Assembly: GCA_027946555.1 (NCBI GenBank)
Contig: JAPEVC010000413.1
Coordinates: 1-16,384, forward strand
Origin: Gnomoniopsis sp. IMI 355080
Taxonomy: Eukaryota; Ascomycota; Sordariomycetes; Diaporthales; Gnomoniaceae
Reading direction: 5' to 3'
DNA: 16,384 nt
The position numbers were made by a program, and so were the translations under genes. The notes under the pieces are model-generated. The model had not been told where the DNA came from and searched no databases. It was given only the letters and a program-made list of their open reading frames with translations. Positions 9,182 to 16,384 of this stretch are shown in pieces. Positions within the stretch are counted from its first letter, which is position 1, and every line of letters starts with the position of its first letter.

Positions 9182-9876
9182 ATGGAAGCACGAACTCTCC
9201 CGGCCCTAAAAGCAAATTATGCAAAGGCTTTAAGCCTTATCGATGAAGCGCACGCACAGGATCCAAACAAAATTCCCTCTCTCGACGGCGCTGGCGAAGT
9301 CCCGTACGAGCTACACTACGCGCAAAAGATGACGCGCTGGCTGTCAGAGAGATGTGCCGATGCCCCGCCCACCCTTCAGCTTGCTTGTAGAGCGCAACAT
9401 TTCAGGCGGTGGGTTCTTTTGTTGCAGTAGGACAAGATTGAAGTGCAGTAGCTAACGGTGAGAAAAGCTGGGAGATGCCCCGGAGCAGTTATCCCATGAC
9501 ACGGCCCGGCTATCTCACCTGGCGGGCAAAGCAGAAGACACAGGCCGCTGCTCAGGTCAAGGAGCTGCTCTCGTCGATGGACGACCCTATTCCAGCAGAT
9601 GAGTGCAGTCGCATCTCATCTCTCATTAGCAAGCAAGACCTTACAAGCGATGAGGAAACCCAGATTCTGGAAGATGTGGCCTGCCTTGTGTTTTTGGATG
9701 ATCAATTTGATGATTTCGAAAAAAATCCTAGTCACGATGAGGAAAAGATCTTACGCATTCTACGAAAGACGTGGGTAAAGATGAGTGAGAAGGGCAGAGA
9801 GATGGCGACGCAGATGAAGCATAGTGATCGAGCGAGATCGTTGTTAGAGAAGGCTTTAGTCCAAGCAGATGATTAA
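9182..9876 (+). CDS. DUF4202 family protein (two exons)
   Basis: Model of 211 residues: exon 1 is 9182-9408, a 59-nt intron is 9409-9467 (donor GTGGGT, branch GCTAAC, acceptor AAAAG), and exon 2 is 9468-9876. The ATG sits in a near-perfect Kozak context (CACCATGG). The chain covers the whole DUF4202 fold: an N-terminal FDEAHAQDPN-like segment (here SLIDEAHAQDPN, 18-29), PYELHYAQKMTRWL (41-54), the diagnostic ARAQH-x-RRWE-x-PRSSYP block (about 70-85) that is rebuilt exactly across the splice junction, and the acidic LEDVACLVFLDDQFDDF segment (144-159), followed by a C-terminal helix. The family occurs in bacteria and eukaryotes and is often mislabelled as glutamyl-tRNA synthetase; its biochemical role is not established. 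The conserved His in AQH and the Glu-Asp pair in LEDV are candidates for metal binding, by inference. No signal or membrane segment; cytosolic. Confidence 0.95.
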
Positions 9877-9877
9877 G

Positions 9878-10800
9878 TTACTCTGGGTAGCTTTTGCCGG
9901 AGCAAATATCGAGTTCAGCGCGAGGGCCTACATCTTCTTGAGCTCTTCCCAGCGATAGTGGTACTGGACTGGGCGAGCAGGGCGTGGCAGTGCTAATGCG
10001 CATCAGCCGGTTGCCGCAATTGACAATCTGCATCCCTTTTTCAGGATCAGTCAGGTGCATGACGATGGACTGGATGTCCCCGGTGATTCCCAGATAGGTG
10101 GTGCGGAATAAGGGATGAGCTTGCAGGTTGGCTGCAGAGATGATGACTATTATACGAGGAACGTTTGGTTGATGATGAAGGCCCCTCCCTAGTGTGAGGA
10201 GAGTCAAGATTATGACTTTGAACCTCATCGAGTACACCAATCTCCCCATCTAGGTACGGCGCCAGATCTTGCTTGTGGTCTTGCGTCCGTCCCAAGGTGA
10301 TCACGCCGGGAGCATCTTCGGACGTGGTATTGGGAACGGCCTCGGCAGTGTGGCGGTGGACGGAGTGTCTGCTCTCGTGTCCGGGCTCATTCTTGCAGCC
10401 ACCGAGCTTGTTGCTTGAGATCTCGAGCATTATTCTAGAATGATTCACCGCTTGTTCTTGATGTGTACGTCAGCTGGGGTATTCACGATGCAGCTGATTG
10501 TTTGCTTCTGGTTGCCTGTTATTGCAATTGCCTTGGAAAGCTCTTATTGTTAGGCCAGTCAATATCGGAAGGGTGGAATTCTTTAGAGCGGAACAAAGGT
10601 GTTGTGCTGATTAGAGTATCTGGTGTGGAGGTTGCATCGACTTTTTCGAGGTTGGTATGGCCAGGTGCAGGGTGGACATAGTCGTCGACGCAGATGGGGT
10701 TAGGTGGCTCATCAGCACCAGTGTGCAGGGCTGATACCTCTAGCGTTGACAGTTTGTTGCCTGGTCGTCGGTGGTGGGCGAAAGCTGGGCTGGGCTTCAT
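9878..10800 (-). pseudogene. Fragmented protein-coding remnant (or unresolved multi-exon gene)
   Basis: Three protein-like minus-strand segments lie in different frames. Segment 1, 10800-10519, starts at ATG and gives about 93 residues with acidic, Pro/His-rich cytosolic character (segments STLEV and EFHPSDIDW) before TAA. A +1 shift near 10519 continues as NRQPEANNQLHREYPS, reaches a TGA, and then runs on in the same frame to 10047, including VITLGRTQDHKQDL and GEIGVLDEVQSHNLD. A third frame, open to 9878, reads ITGDIQSIVMHLTDPEKGM. No good GT donor lies where segment 1 ends, so one frameshift and one stop look like true lesions. The opening recalls the cytosolic heads of some fungal single-pass proteins, but no family is certain. 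It could instead be a multi-exon gene whose introns I cannot place. Confidence 0.3.
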
Positions 10801-11623
10801 GCAGTTGTCTGCGCTGAAAGTCAATTTTGGACCTTCGAACTTGAGGCCTTGTACAACTTACAAAGTGGAGTGACTGACACGGTGCCCACTACACCATTTG
10901 CTCGCGGATGCAGCAGTTCTCAGAAGTATTAAGGGCCTGTTCATTCTGCAGAAGCATCCTAAATAGCGCCCTACGAATCATGGATCTACCCACATGTGCA
11001 AATGGCAAACTAGCTCCGAAAAGAGTATAAGGATGAGTGCCGAATCAAAATTTGTTTACTAGGGGCTATAAACTATGTGAATTGGATGGCTGATCCTTCT
11101 GTGCGAGGTCGAAATTCCAAACCATCTGTATTCAGTACCTACCTAATAGGCACAAACAAGCCCACACACCAAAAGAGAAGGAAGTGAATCGCTTGCGCAA
11201 TTGACTCCTCCCAAATTCCTAGTTATATTGTCAAATTTGAGCATCTTTTTGGATCAAGCTCTGATTCACTAAGAAGGATACCAAGACACTGAGTGTTTGA
11301 AGGATTGGTAACCATCACAAATAACAACAACAATAGTGAAGTGAAAGGGTGTGGGGTAGATTGAGCATCCTATGTGCGATACAGACAGGGTTGGCATGTC
11401 GAGATTGTGCTAGGGAAGTCCTAGTACACACAGCAGTACCCTTGCACAGTGTATATGTAGTACTATGCAGTTTGTGTAATTTCTTCTCAAGAAACCTAAG
11501 TCCTATAATATATGGATGAAGTGCTCAGAGTGACAGAATCATAACAATCTACTAAACATCTTCTTACTGGGCCTGAAACTGGTCGATATAGATTCTTTGG
11601 CCCAGGCCAGGTTGTCTCCGAAA

Positions 11624-11818
11624 TTAGAACATGGAATCGATGGTTGGGCCTATTTGGGCAGCCCTAACGTCAGCAGGAAGCCGATCAAGATCCTTGGCGT
11701 CGAATAAGCGCGGTTGCTCCGTTTCCGACGCCGTAAAGACAGGGTTGTAAGCGCCACCTGCAGGAACCAGCACAGACTTCTCGGCCCTCCATGGGCGCCA
11801 ACGTAAGTGAAGTGGACT
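11624..11818 (-). other. Exon-like open stretch, unassigned
   Basis: The minus strand is open for 64 codons ending in TAA (11626-11624), preceded by an in-frame TGA (11821-11819). The product is protein-like (segments SVLVPAGGAYNPVFTASE, PRLFDAKDLDRLPADVRA), with balanced charges and many Ala/Asp/Pro. No in-frame ATG exists, so if real it is a terminal exon with an upstream exon between about 11830 and 12250. A possible start at 12019 (MATNIQMP) lies upstream, but I could not connect the two through a convincing intron. The plus strand of the same region also has a 39-codon ATG frame (11631-11750), which may be its shadow or vice versa. Confidence 0.3.
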
Positions 11819-12160
11819 TCAGCCTCTCCACTCGCAGCCTCATCAGCACCATGCGCACTGCGCGGTTATCTATTTGCTTGCCGCTGGCATTCTTTGCTTA
11901 GCTGACAAGGGTTTTCTTCTGCTAGTAAGTATCGCATCCTGCCAGGCTGCGAATTGGATGGCCCACATGGAACGCTCTCGTGACAGAGCAACTTGGCATT
12001 TGGATGTTGGTGGCCATGCGGGGGCCGATGCCAGCATCATCCCAAGCGTTCACATCTGCAAGAGAAGAAAAGCGAGTCGAGGCCCCTCACGCAGCGGAGA
12101 CGGGGCCAAGGTAACGGGCTCGCGACCTGCCTTGACCGTGGCCGAGGAATATCCGCCTCG

Positions 12161-12175
12161 CCCCCCCTCCCCCCC
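12161..12175. repeat. Two seven-C tracts separated by one T
   Basis: C7-T-C7 on the plus strand. The minus strand could fold into a compact G-quadruplex, using each seven-G run twice. It lies about 220 bp before the start of the 12399-13514 gene, near the likely promoter. Confidence 0.4.
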
Positions 12176-12246
12176 GGTTTGAGTGTGGGAGATGGCTTAG
12201 GCCAGCCAGCCGCATCTGAAGAATACTTCGCCTGACCTCTGATTTG

Positions 12247-12330
12247 GTCTTTTCTCTTGTATTGTTTTGTTTCTTCCGTTCTGTTGCTGATCTGCATCTC
12301 TGTCTTCTTGTTTCATCTCACTTCATTCGA
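12247..12330 (+). promoter_or_regulatory. Pyrimidine-rich promoter/leader tract
   Basis: The coding strand is dominated by T and C (TCTTTTCTCTTG, TTTCTTCCGTTCTG and similar) for about 85 bases ending some 70 bases before the ATG at 12399. Such CT-rich tracts commonly precede transcription start sites in filamentous fungi. The exact start site cannot be read from sequence. Confidence 0.4.
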
Positions 12331-12387
12331 CGTCTGCTCATTTGTGCCAAACGTCGATCGGCGTCCCACATCTGTCCTATCCAGACG

Positions 12388-12393
12388 ATGTAG
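12388..12393 (+). promoter_or_regulatory. Minimal start-stop upstream ORF
   Basis: ATGTAG lies five bases before the main ATG at 12399. If the transcript starts upstream, ribosomes meet a start codon followed at once by a stop. Such minimal elements can stall ribosomes or lower translation of the main frame. The main ATG itself has a weak context (T at -3), which would add to inefficient initiation. Confidence 0.35.
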
Positions 12394-12398
12394 TCTCG

Positions 12399-13514
12399 AT
12401 GCATTCCATCGGTTTTCTGCTTGGTCTCTGTATCTCCATTATTATCCTTTTCTCTCTACCAGCAGCTGCCACGAAAAGGGAGCAAACCTTGGCGAACATC
12501 AAAGGCTCCCATTCTGTCACTGCGCAACACCAGCCCCGACTTGGCCACAACCCAGTCTCGCAGACCCTCACACGACCACGCCGCTCGGAGTCATCTACAT
12601 GCCCATCCAACTATGGCCAATGTGGCAATGGGCTGCCGGACAACTTTTGCTGTCCAAGCGACAGTTCTTGTATATCGCTCGCCGACGACACCACCCTACT
12701 GTGCTGCCCAAATGGCGAGGACTGTTCCAGCGTACAGGCTTCCTCTTTCACCTGCGATATCAGCGCCTATAATGCCACGGCATTCCCTACCGCCGTGGTT
12801 CATACCACTAACTTGACTGGACAACTTCCCACTTGCGGATCATATTGCTGCCCGTTCGGATATAGTTGCAGTGGAGGTACGCTCTGTGTTCGTGACAATG
12901 ATAATACGCTCATCACTGCGACATCCACTCCTTCGACAACCACATCTGTCACGGCGTCCGCCACCGGCACTGGTCTTATCGTAGCCAGCACTTCCGTATC
13001 TAAACCAACAGACTCTGCTCAAGGAGACACTGATACCTCGTCATCAAGCACAAAGAAACGAATCATCGGCATCGCTACAGGGTCGGCAGTAGCAGGAGTT
13101 GCGGGAATCACTGCCATCATAATAATCGCGTGGGTAAGAAAGAGACGGAGGACCAGTAACAGAGATTCTACGAGAGAGCTTCCGCGGTCGATTATCGAGA
13201 GGGAGAACCCGAAGCCATCGCTGTCAATCGATCAACCAGGAGCCCTCCAACATTTTCCAGATACACCACCACCTTTACCCCGAAAGAACTCCGTTCGTCC
13301 TCCGAAGAAGAAACGCAAATCACTGTTGAGCTGGGTGCCGTCCATCGTGAATCGGACACCAGTCGAATTACCAGCGACACCAGTGTCTTTCAGCCACTGG
13401 GGCCAACTTGAGCGACCCAACGACGTTTATAGGCCCTATCCCCGAGACTCGTTGCGAGAGGACCAGATTTACGAGCTGGAAGCGAGATGGTTACCTCAAG
13501 AGCGATACAGCTAG
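12399..13514 (+). CDS. Cys-rich type I membrane protein with basic cytosolic tail
   Basis: Single-exon gene of 371 residues. The ATG at 12399 is the only in-frame ATG before the signal peptide; frame upstream of it has no ATG. Signal peptide about 1-24 (hydrophobic core CISIIILFSL, then PAAA). The ectodomain has 14 cysteines between C68 and C163, including CC pairs at 84-85, 102-103 and 150-151, with a FCC..., LCCPNG and YCCPFGYSC pattern and sequons at N125 and N138. A Ser/Thr-rich stalk (170-218), probably O-mannosylated, leads to a transmembrane helix at about 222-245 and a WVRKRRR stop-transfer cluster. The tail holds PPPLPRK (about 290-296, an SH3-ligand type site), PPKKKRKS (301-308, matching the SV40-type nuclear import core) and a TPVELPATP element. 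This CC-rich arrangement is widespread in filamentous fungi without assigned function; a wall or surface sensor role is inferred. Confidence 0.9.
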   Translation: MHSIGFLLGLCISIIILFSLPAAATKREQTLANIKGSHSVTAQHQPRLGHNPVSQTLTRPRRSESSTCPSNYGQCGNGLPDNFCCPSDSSCISLADDTTLLCCPNGEDCSSVQASSFTCDISAYNATAFPTAVVHTTNLTGQLPTCGSYCCPFGYSCSGGTLCVRDNDNTLITATSTPSTTTSVTASATGTGLIVASTSVSKPTDSAQGDTDTSSSSTKKRIIGIATGSAVAGVAGITAIIIIAWVRKRRRTSNRDSTRELPRSIIERENPKPSLSIDQPGALQHFPDTPPPLPRKNSVRPPKKKRKSLLSWVPSIVNRTPVELPATPVSFSHWGQLERPNDVYRPYPRDSLREDQIYELEARWLPQERYS

Positions 13515-13874
13515 AGTACGGACTCTTTGCGCTTCAATTTTGGATGAAACATATTACAATTCAATCTGTTCATTGTTCAGCCAACAGGGTTTCCAACATG
13601 TGCGCTTTTTGTGTCTCGAGTTTGACTTGCCTGTACTGACAAGAGAGGTCTCACAGCTGCTTTGTCCAGAACAGGCTCTCGAGACCTCAATTGCTTTCTG
13701 ACCCATTTCTAATCAAGACATCGAATAACAGGCAACCGTCCAGATGATGAATGAAAAGTTGCAAAGACAACATGCATTCCCATTCTCGATCCCTTCGGTG
13801 TCGACAACACCATTGCAAAACAACCATTCATGTTCAGCTGCAGATTTCAAAAGCCTCTCACTCCACTCTTAAGA
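13515..13874. other. Short intergenic gap between tandem plus-strand genes
   Basis: 360 bp holding the 3' end of the Cys-rich gene and the promoter/leader of the two-TM gene. It contains several ATGs (13744, 13747, 13751, 13830) upstream of the chosen start. No other gene is seen. Confidence 0.5.
13744..13872 (+). promoter_or_regulatory. Possible upstream ORF (42 codons)
   Basis: A frame starting with two consecutive ATGs encodes 42 residues and stops at TAA (13870-13872), two bases before the ATG at 13875. Its product has no recognisable feature. If the transcript begins upstream of 13744, this frame would precede the main one and could control it by reinitiation. If transcription begins later, it is irrelevant. 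Confidence 0.25.
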
Positions 13875-15661
13875 ATGAAGCGCTCAGACGCGCTCTGGCC
13901 TCGCAAAATCGTCCACGATACCGCCTACATTCTCATCCCTTTCGCCTTCGCTGTCTTCCTGCTCCTTCTTGGTGGCGCTCTCCTGGTTACTTGGGGCCGA
14001 CTGTCGAACGCTGTCTTAGTGGGTTTCTGTGTGACGGCCGGAATACTCATCGGTTTCTTCATCATATGCCACTTGGCACTTTATTGTACTCCGGCTACAG
14101 AGAAAGCTAGACACCATGAAAACAAGGAGGATAACGGCTCGTCTCCGCTTGGAAGCGTCTTAGATGCAAGATCTGTGAAGCTTGGGAGTCCGCGAGTGTG
14201 CCGGAGCTGTCTAGGTGGTCTCTCGTTGCACGTTCCCACACCCCCAACGTTCGGTGGGATAACTGGGACACTGGAGGTAAGTCATGGTCAGATGCGCCCC
14301 TAATAAAGCGAATTTAACAAGACAAATCACAGCCAGTGATTGAAGAGGCCCCTGGTGAAGGTGAGCCAGTGAGGTCAGCCAGGGCTGAACGTCCCGAACA
14401 CACTCAAAATGCATCGAGGAACGAGCGCCATGATATTCAACCAACGACGTCACCCTCGCCCACGCAGATCCAACAAGAAAGTCAAGACAGTAGGGAAGAT
14501 GAGCTTCGAACCAGGTTTTCACGACCAATGAGCCATCTCTCTGCCACGGTGCCACCCCTTAACCTCCGTCAACAACATGAACATTCAGCACACGGCTTCT
14601 ATTCGTTTCTGAATCCAGCCTCGCCACACCCTGATGCGAGAGGTGGTCCGGGCATTCTCATCGAATCTCTGACTGACCCCGTCACACGGCACGGTCTCGT
14701 TGCAACCTCCATATCGAGCCCTTCTGGACTGAAAAACACTTCAATGGGACTCAGCGCACCACCACAGCCTGGCGGGGGTCACCGTACAGATGTGCACCTG
14801 CGACTCACAACACCAGGACCCACAGGCGTCACCCAGGCCCGAGAGTCACCGCCTCGCACGCCTCTGCCACATCCCGACCTCGCAGCACGCCAGCAAGCAC
14901 AGCAGGCGGCTCCCAGGTTCAGTTCCCTCCTCCGACAGTCCCATCAATACGTCCCATACTCCCCTCAAGATGTCGGCTCTCCCTCGCCGAATAGACCCCG
15001 ACCGAACGGCGCGCGAGGAAGGGAGCAGCTCTCGCGCATTCCTACCAGCGACATCACTCAGCGCAGCGCCAACGCTAGGCCCACCACCTCAAGACAAACC
15101 CACCAGGCTCTCTCGGACCGCCATGAGGAGGCTCAAGGAACCCCGGGTGAACCTCGGCTGCCCAGATTCGAGACGCACGTTGTGCGGTTCCGCGAGCCGG
15201 ATCTGGCCGGGCTGATCGTGAGCGGTGTGATCAAGGTAAACCCGGAGAGCCACCCGCCCGAGTGGATGCTGAAGTACGCGCCACAATTCTCGTCCCATAA
15301 GACGGATGTTGAGGTACTTGAAAATTTGGAGCGGAGAACGGTGGAGCTGAGGCATAGCTTCGATTCGATCCGGCGCAATAGGAGTCACAAGGCGCAGGTT
15401 GAGAGAGTGGAAGGTGGTGGTGTGCGACGATATTTCTCTAACGATAGCGGGTATTGCACTGCATCATCTGGACTGGCACCTATCTTTACGGCTGGTATAA
15501 TGAGTGGAAATCATGAGGAGGGAAGTCCCCCAAGCAACCAGCCACTTCTACTGCCGTCATGGGGTCCGGGATCGTCTACGTCTTCGGAGGGCGAAAGGAG
15601 GACACTGCGAAGGCGAAGTTCGGTGCCGGAGCTTGGTAGCCGATTTCGTGTGGAGCGGTAG
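13875..15661 (+). CDS. Two-TM protein with long disordered cytosolic tail (two exons)
   Basis: Model of 576 residues: exon 1 is 13875-14276, a 56-nt phase-0 intron is 14277-14332 (donor GTAAGT, branch TTTAAC, acceptor CACAG), and exon 2 is 14333-15661. The ATG at 13875 has A at -3; an in-frame ATG at 13830 has a poor context and would add 15 residues. Two hydrophobic helices lie at about 17-39 and 45-70, joined by a very short loop, so both termini should face the cytosol. Residues 75-410 are disordered and rich in Pro, Ser, Gln and Arg. A compact segment at about 413-485 (THVVRFREPDLAGLIVSG, PEWMLKYAPQF, then a charged helix VEVLENLERRTVELRHSFDSIRR) looks folded and may be the conserved functional part. 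The last 25 residues are basic. No signal peptide cleavage site is evident. Family not recognised; a membrane-tethered scaffold is an inference from layout. Confidence 0.85.
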
Positions 15662-16108
15662 GATGAGCATAGTGACGGATGAGGTGAGGCTGGGTTCGTT
15701 TAAGGACCACTATGGGTAGGGCGGGGATGGCCATGATCGGAATTGTGGCTCGGATGGCGTAAACGGAGAGAAGCTTTGGGGAGAGGCCAGTCAGTGCTGT
15801 TGACCTTGGCCAGGATTGAATCCCAATGTGTTCTAGTAATCGCCGGTACAAGAGGATCCCACCAGATGTTTATGCAATAGTCTGACGATCGACGGTGCCA
15901 ATACATGCTGGCCAATTTAAGAAAACAGGAAAAAGATCTGAAATTCAAGCTGAAATTGACCTATAAAGTGCGCAAGGCCTGATTCGACTACCCTACGAGC
16001 CACGATATTGCGAGACCTGTCGGGTTGGCCCTGACATCACGCACCGAAGCGAAGACTCCAACATATCAATACGACGTTTCCCTCAACGTAACGTGAAGAA
16101 AAACAAGT

Positions 16109-16384
16109 ATGCAAGTTGAGGTACTCATGTTCCTTCTTCTTACAACTTCTTCTCCATTGAACCGGCGTCCACAGTGCCTGTCGCATCTTGACCCTATGAG
16201 CCACATTACAACTGCTCCAGTGGACTTCAGCAGCCTCGGGACAGGACTCTTCGAATCTCTACACGCAGCTTGCCGCCGCGGTCCGAGATGCGACAGGGTT
16301 CTCCTCTCTTCGTTGTGGTCCTGTTTGGTGATTTTTCGTAGGGGAGACCCCTTGTGTTGCCGCCCACCACCCACCACCCACCCC
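16109..16384 (+). CDS. Doubtful partial ORF running off the window
   Basis: From ATG at 16109 the plus strand stays open for 92 codons to the window edge. The first residues (MQVEVLMFLLLTT) are mildly hydrophobic; the rest is Cys/Arg/Ser/Leu-rich with a proline end encoded by the CCCACCA repeat. The composition resembles non-coding translation, and the frame may be a chance opening. It is noted because it is truncated and cannot be excluded. Confidence 0.12.
   Translation, partial: MQVEVLMFLLLTTSSPLNRRPQCLSHLDPMSHITTAPVDFSSLGTGLFESLHAACRRGPRCDRVLLSSLWSCLVIFRRGDPLCCRPPPTTHP
16363..16384. repeat. CCCACCA tandem repeat / G-quadruplex motif on minus strand
   Basis: About three units of a 7-bp CCCACCA repeat followed by CCCC at the window end. 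The minus strand has four runs of at least three G separated by 1-4 bases, which satisfies the usual G-quadruplex pattern. Confidence 0.5.

Larger units (their letters stand above)
10801..12398. other. Intergenic, mostly empty; right end is the promoter of the 12399 gene
   Basis: About 1.6 kb. The left 700 bp (to about 11580) looks AT-richer than the genes, with short CAA runs and no long frame. At 11136-11145 there is a TACCTACCTA motif. At 11624-11818 there is an exon-like minus-strand stretch, listed separately. The right 200 bp contains C-tracts and a pyrimidine-rich zone ahead of the plus-strand gene. Good plus-strand splice-donor sequences GTAAGT occur at 11803 and 11925 and could serve a spliced 5' leader. 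Confidence 0.45.
15662..16384. other. 3' flank of the two-TM gene, no supported gene
   Basis: About 720 bp. Minus-strand frames here begin at non-ATG codons, are Arg/Ser/His-rich and show no domain. CT-rich stretches from about 16130 could be the leader of a plus-strand gene beyond the window. The extreme right end is a CCCACCA repeat. Confidence 0.45.

Noticed and set aside
8974..9183. Minus-strand frame ending in a hydrophobic helix, briefly considered as a PMP3-like proteolipid
   Set aside because: The hydrophobic stretch lacks the PMP3 core (paired prolines, the Cys-Gly-Ala-Asp element and second helix), and its ATG is only the reverse of the CCATGG start site of the DUF4202 gene.
14211..14555. 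Minus-strand 114-codon frame
   Set aside because: Antisense to the exon-intron junction of the two-TM gene, which has a GTAAGT donor and a good acceptor on the plus strand.
16066..16377. Minus-strand 103-codon frame
   Set aside because: It starts at a non-ATG codon inside the CCCACCA repeat and is Arg/Ser-rich without motifs.

Overview
The window looks like nuclear DNA of a filamentous ascomycete (Pezizomycotina, most likely a Sordariomycete). The spliced genes have very short introns of 48, 59, 56 and 71 nt, with GT-AG ends and, in most, branch sites such as CTAAC or CTGAC. Genes are spaced by 0.3-2 kb on both strands. The predicted products include a DUF4202 protein and cysteine-rich single-pass surface proteins of a kind common in filamentous fungi. 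There are no operons, rRNA or tRNA genes, CRISPR arrays or intact transposons.

Layout. 123-965 (-): secreted-then-anchored type I membrane protein of unknown family. 2638-4263 (-): two-exon, proline-rich, largely disordered protein. 6292-6567 (-): 91-residue protein with an N-terminal membrane anchor and a charged helix. 7189-8225 (-): two-exon surface protein with a tandem CC-repeat ectodomain; its true C-terminus is recovered only after removing a 71-nt intron. 9182-9876 (+): two-exon DUF4202 protein. 9878-10800 (-): reading-frame fragments that look like a broken or badly resolved gene. 11624-11818 (-): an isolated exon-like open stretch. 12399-13514 (+): single-exon type I membrane protein with 14 ectodomain cysteines and a tail carrying an SV40-type basic cluster. 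13875-15661 (+): two-exon protein with two transmembrane helices and a long disordered tail.

Taken together, five of the seven well-supported genes encode proteins with a predicted membrane segment, and three of these have extracellular domains followed by a single transmembrane helix. This could be a cell-surface or cell-wall sensing neighbourhood, but shared function is inference only, because fungal neighbours often have unrelated roles. The most notable non-coding signals are a perfect 20-bp palindrome carrying two opposed CCAAT boxes upstream of the DUF4202 gene, upstream start codons placed just before the two right-hand membrane-protein genes, and a recurring TACCTAGGTA-type motif in non-coding DNA.
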